A stretch of DNA of 23,764 nt, taken from positions 1 to 23,764 of IMG/VR virus record IMGVR_UViG_3300033149_007071. One strand, 5' to 3'. This document shows positions 22,282 through 23,764 of the stretch, piece by piece. A program made the translations under genes and the position numbers. Within the stretch, counting starts at the first letter, position 1; each line of letters begins with the position of its first letter. The stretch comes from a virus. The notes under the pieces were generated by a model. The model was given only the letters and a program-made list of their open reading frames with translations. It searched no databases and was not told the origin of the DNA.

Positions 22282-22433
22282 GCGAGCCGCTCAAGCTCAC
22301 CATCGAGCCCGCCGGGGAACTCCCTGCCGCCGACACGCCCCGGCCGGCGGACGGGCGGTCACGCTCCAGTCCCGTGAGAATCCCCTGCCGCCCGGCCGCA
22401 TCGGAGCCTCGACGTGAACGAATACCAGGATGA
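22254..22433 (+). pseudogene. Probable original 3' part of the repeat-bearing lipoprotein gene
   Basis: In a frame other than that of the upstream lipoprotein, and read directly on from the last repeat units, the sequence encodes 'ADFLQIGEPLKLTIEPAGEL' (about 22263-22322), which looks like normal protein. Restoring the 16 bases lost from the repeat would join this to the upstream frame. After about 22330 the plausible frame changes again ('VTLQSRENPLPPGRIGAS' in a third frame, ending at 22417), so a second lesion is possible. This is inference from frame and composition and may instead be chance. Confidence 0.35.
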
Positions 22434-22683
22434 CCGAGGGGAGCTGGTTCCGCTCGGGGAAGCACAGTCGATCTGTCGGGAGAAGCTGGGCATGTCCGAC
22501 GCCGAGTTTCGCCACGAGCTTGCCGAGCACGTTCGCGGCAGCGGGGGAATCCCGTGGGTCGCCAGCGAGACGGCCGTCGGCGTGTACCGCGCGGCCTTGG
22601 AGCAGCTCGTCTCGCTCCACTCAGAGGCTCTCGACGAGCGCGACGCCGGAGCCTCCCGCAACGAGGAGATGCTCGATGACTGA
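22414..22683 (+). CDS. Small protein with possible excisionase-type HTH fold
   Basis: An 89-residue protein from a GTG with 'ggag' eight bases upstream. It has 'ELVPLGEAQSICREKLGMSD', then 'AEFRHELAEHVRGSGGIPWV' and a last helix ('VGVYRAALEQLVSLHSEAL'). The order 'P..EA..ic...LgMs..E....L..........P.V....V..Y' resembles the winged HTH of the protein at 23022-23399. It could be a DNA-binding regulator. Its stop overlaps the ATG of the following gene (ATGACTGA), so the two are translated together. Confidence in function is low; in the gene, moderate. Confidence 0.5.
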   Translation: MNEYQDDRGELVPLGEAQSICREKLGMSDAEFRHELAEHVRGSGGIPWVASETAVGVYRAALEQLVSLHSEALDERDAGASRNEEMLDD

Positions 22684-23005
22684 CGAGTTTGACGCCCTCA
22701 TGGCCCGAGCGCGGCGGCTTGAGGAGGAGAACTCGATGCTGCGCTCCATGCAGAGCCCCAGTGGGCCGGACGACGGCCTGCGGGCCGAGAATGCCATGCT
22801 CCGCAGCGAGCTGGGAGCCATCCGCAGCTCGGCCGGGCCTGTCCCCCCCGCGCCGGGCGAGGCGGAGACCCCCGAGACGCTTCAGGAGTTCAACGCCCTG
22901 CCGCCTGCGCAGCGCCAAGCGGTCGCCCGGCGGATGACCCGCCAGCAGCGCGACGAAGTGCTGGGTCGCCAGTCCTCGAAGGAAGGCCGGGAAAGCTATC
23001 TCTGA
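22676..23005 (+). CDS. Small coiled-coil protein with scaffold-type C-terminal tail
   Basis: A 109-residue protein starting in the stop of the previous gene. Residues about 7-50 form leucine- and Glu/Asn-rich heptads ('ARRLEEENSMLRSMQ', 'LRAENAMLRSELGAI'). After a Pro/Ala linker, the last about 40 residues repeat the C-terminal region of the scaffold protein at 6999-7892: 'LPP' + 'VA.RMTRQQRD' + 'LGR.SS', ending 'ESYL' where the scaffold ends 'GGYL'. In scaffold proteins such a tail normally binds the capsid subunit. It could be an accessory scaffold, a decoy or a capsid-interference protein. A duplicate of part of the scaffold gene is the simplest origin. Confidence 0.68.
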   Translation: MTDEFDALMARARRLEEENSMLRSMQSPSGPDDGLRAENAMLRSELGAIRSSAGPVPPAPGEAETPETLQEFNALPPAQRQAVARRMTRQQRDEVLGRQSSKEGRESYL

Positions 23006-23021
23006 TCCGGAGGCGGTCCTC

Positions 23022-23399
23022 ATGAGCAGCGAAGCAAAACTCACGCCGCTACAAAAGCTCAGGTCCTACGTGGCGCACCTTGAGGAGGAGAACCTCCGTC
23101 TTCGCGGGCAGGCGGTCCCGTCGGAGGCCGCGGTGGCCCTCCAGCGCGAAAACGCCCGTCTCCGCCGGGAGATCGCCGCCGAGATGCCTCGGGCTTCCTC
23201 GTCGCCCGGCAGGGAGCAGCTCACACTGCCCGAAGTGGCCCAGGTCCTCAATCTGTCCACCTACGAGGTCCTGCGGAACCTCCGTGACAGCCTTCCCATG
23301 AGCGTCGACGACCAGGGAAGACCCGTCGTGGCCCGCCAGGACGTGGATGCCTACCTGCTGGCCCGCGCGCAGGGCCGAAGCACCCAGCGCTTCCTGTAG
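23022..23399 (+). CDS. Coiled-coil plus excisionase-type winged HTH protein
   Basis: A 125-residue protein. Residues about 8-55 form a leucine zipper-like helix ('LQKLRSYVAHLEEENLRL', 'VALQRENARLRREIAAEMP'). Residues about 67-115 look like an HTH_17/MerR-type domain, 'LTLPEVAQVLNLSTYEVLR' followed by a beta hairpin 'VDDQGRPVVARQDVDAYL'. It ends 'GRSTQRFL', again with an aromatic and Leu last. It is probably a dimeric DNA-binding regulator, perhaps of the genes around it. It has the same N-terminal style ('LEEEN' heptads) as the gene upstream, which suggests shared origin. Followed by a hairpin (23478-23508). Confidence 0.6.
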   Translation: MSSEAKLTPLQKLRSYVAHLEEENLRLRGQAVPSEAAVALQRENARLRREIAAEMPRASSSPGREQLTLPEVAQVLNLSTYEVLRNLRDSLPMSVDDQGRPVVARQDVDAYLLARAQGRSTQRFL

Positions 23400-23477
23400 G
23401 CCCCGGGCCCGTGCCTGCGGTGTCGCGGCCTCCAGGTTTCGCCCCGGCTCACACGCCCCCCGGCCGCTCGCCATCGC

Positions 23478-23508
23478 GCCCCCGGCTCTCCAACGGGAGG
23501 CCGGGGGC
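23478..23508 (+). terminator. GC-rich hairpin after the last gene
   Basis: The arms 'gcccccggc' (23478-23486) and 23500-23508 are perfect complements, extended inside by 'ctcc' with 'ggag' and a bulge. It lies about 80 bp after the last stop codon. No T-run follows ('tcgttgctgc'), so termination is possible but not certain. Confidence 0.6.
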
Positions 23509-23764
23509 TCGTTGCTGCGCTCATTCGGGATGGAATGGGCCCGGCGCCTGGAACTCTCCTAACCTCGGCGGGCCCCGCCTGTCTTCTCGCTTGACCGACA
23601 CCGAGAAGTTTGCCGATTGCCTTAGAATGGACAGAGCGGCGATCGGATCCAAGACCAGCTATAGGAAGTCAACTGTGAATCGCCAGGATTTGCAGCGTTG
23701 ATCTTTGACATGTGAAGATTCCTCAGGAGTTGGACGTAACGGGCGATCGCGTTGGCCGGCCTTG
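23509..23764. other. Non-coding end; no gene seen
   Basis: Open frames here are short and lack good ribosome sites. From about 23600 the composition is less GC-rich than the rest of the window ('ctataggaagtcaactgtg', 'ttgatctttgacatgtgaag'), which suggests a regulatory or leader region of a gene outside the window or host sequence. No paired -35 and -10 boxes with proper spacing were found. Confidence 0.45.

Noticed and set aside
23590-23640. Promoter at the right end
   Set aside because: 'ttgacc' and 'ttagaat' occur but their spacing is wrong for a sigma70 promoter.
1-23764. Integrase, att sites or replication module
   Set aside because: None seen on either strand. Whether this is a prophage cannot be decided from the window.

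Overview
The window is a high-GC, almost entirely plus-strand run of tightly packed genes. It reads as the structural (late) half of a double-stranded DNA tailed-phage genome or prophage. The reliable anchors are a large terminase with a degenerate Walker A, a Walker B and a three-aspartate nuclease, a portal-like protein, a coiled-coil scaffold, an HK97-type capsid protein, a parallel beta-helix tailspike and a holin. No integrase, replication gene or tRNA is visible, so lysogeny cannot be decided. The sequence does not name the host. The GC content and the families of short intergenic repeats fit a planctomycete-like (PVC group) bacterium, but this is a weak inference.

Region 1 (1-2472) is regulatory. 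A repeat-rich non-coding stretch leads to a good sigma70-type promoter at 420-447. After it come a small zinc-ribbon protein (550-822), a perfect 16-bp inverted repeat (998-1037), a zinc-finger/HTH protein (1080-1499) and an overlapping protein resembling sigma factor region 2 (1496-1825). About 650 bp without a convincing gene follows, rich in inverted repeats, just before the small terminase.

Region 2 (2473-8790) is the DNA-packaging and head module: small terminase, large terminase, portal, a GT-B-like glycosyltransferase inserted in the head operon, scaffold and major capsid protein, closed by a very GC-rich hairpin (8834-8863). Region 3 (8887-20196) holds head-completion, connector, tail and host-recognition genes: a probable adaptor, a probable tail-terminator slot, a tube-like protein, two genes in the assembly-chaperone slot, several beta-rich fibre proteins, the tailspike, a 740-residue hub-like protein and a Cys-rich protein. 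There is no long coiled-coil tape-measure gene. Region 4 (20178-21861) has a GT-A-like protein with a DDD motif, an XhlA-like membrane protein, a holin, and a nested pair resembling inner and outer spanins. No endolysin was recognised.

Region 5 (21630-23399) is the most unusual. Two clusters of alternating 16- and 17-bp units ending or starting in CCATAG/CTATGG lie at the end of one lipoprotein gene and inside another. In the second gene they are read as an 11-residue repeat, and a 16-bp deletion has shifted the frame. Three small genes follow. One repeats the C-terminal tail of the scaffold protein, another joins a leucine-zipper-like segment to an excisionase-type HTH, and two of the three end in the aromatic-Leu signature also found on the scaffold. 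The window closes with a hairpin and about 250 bp in which no gene is seen.
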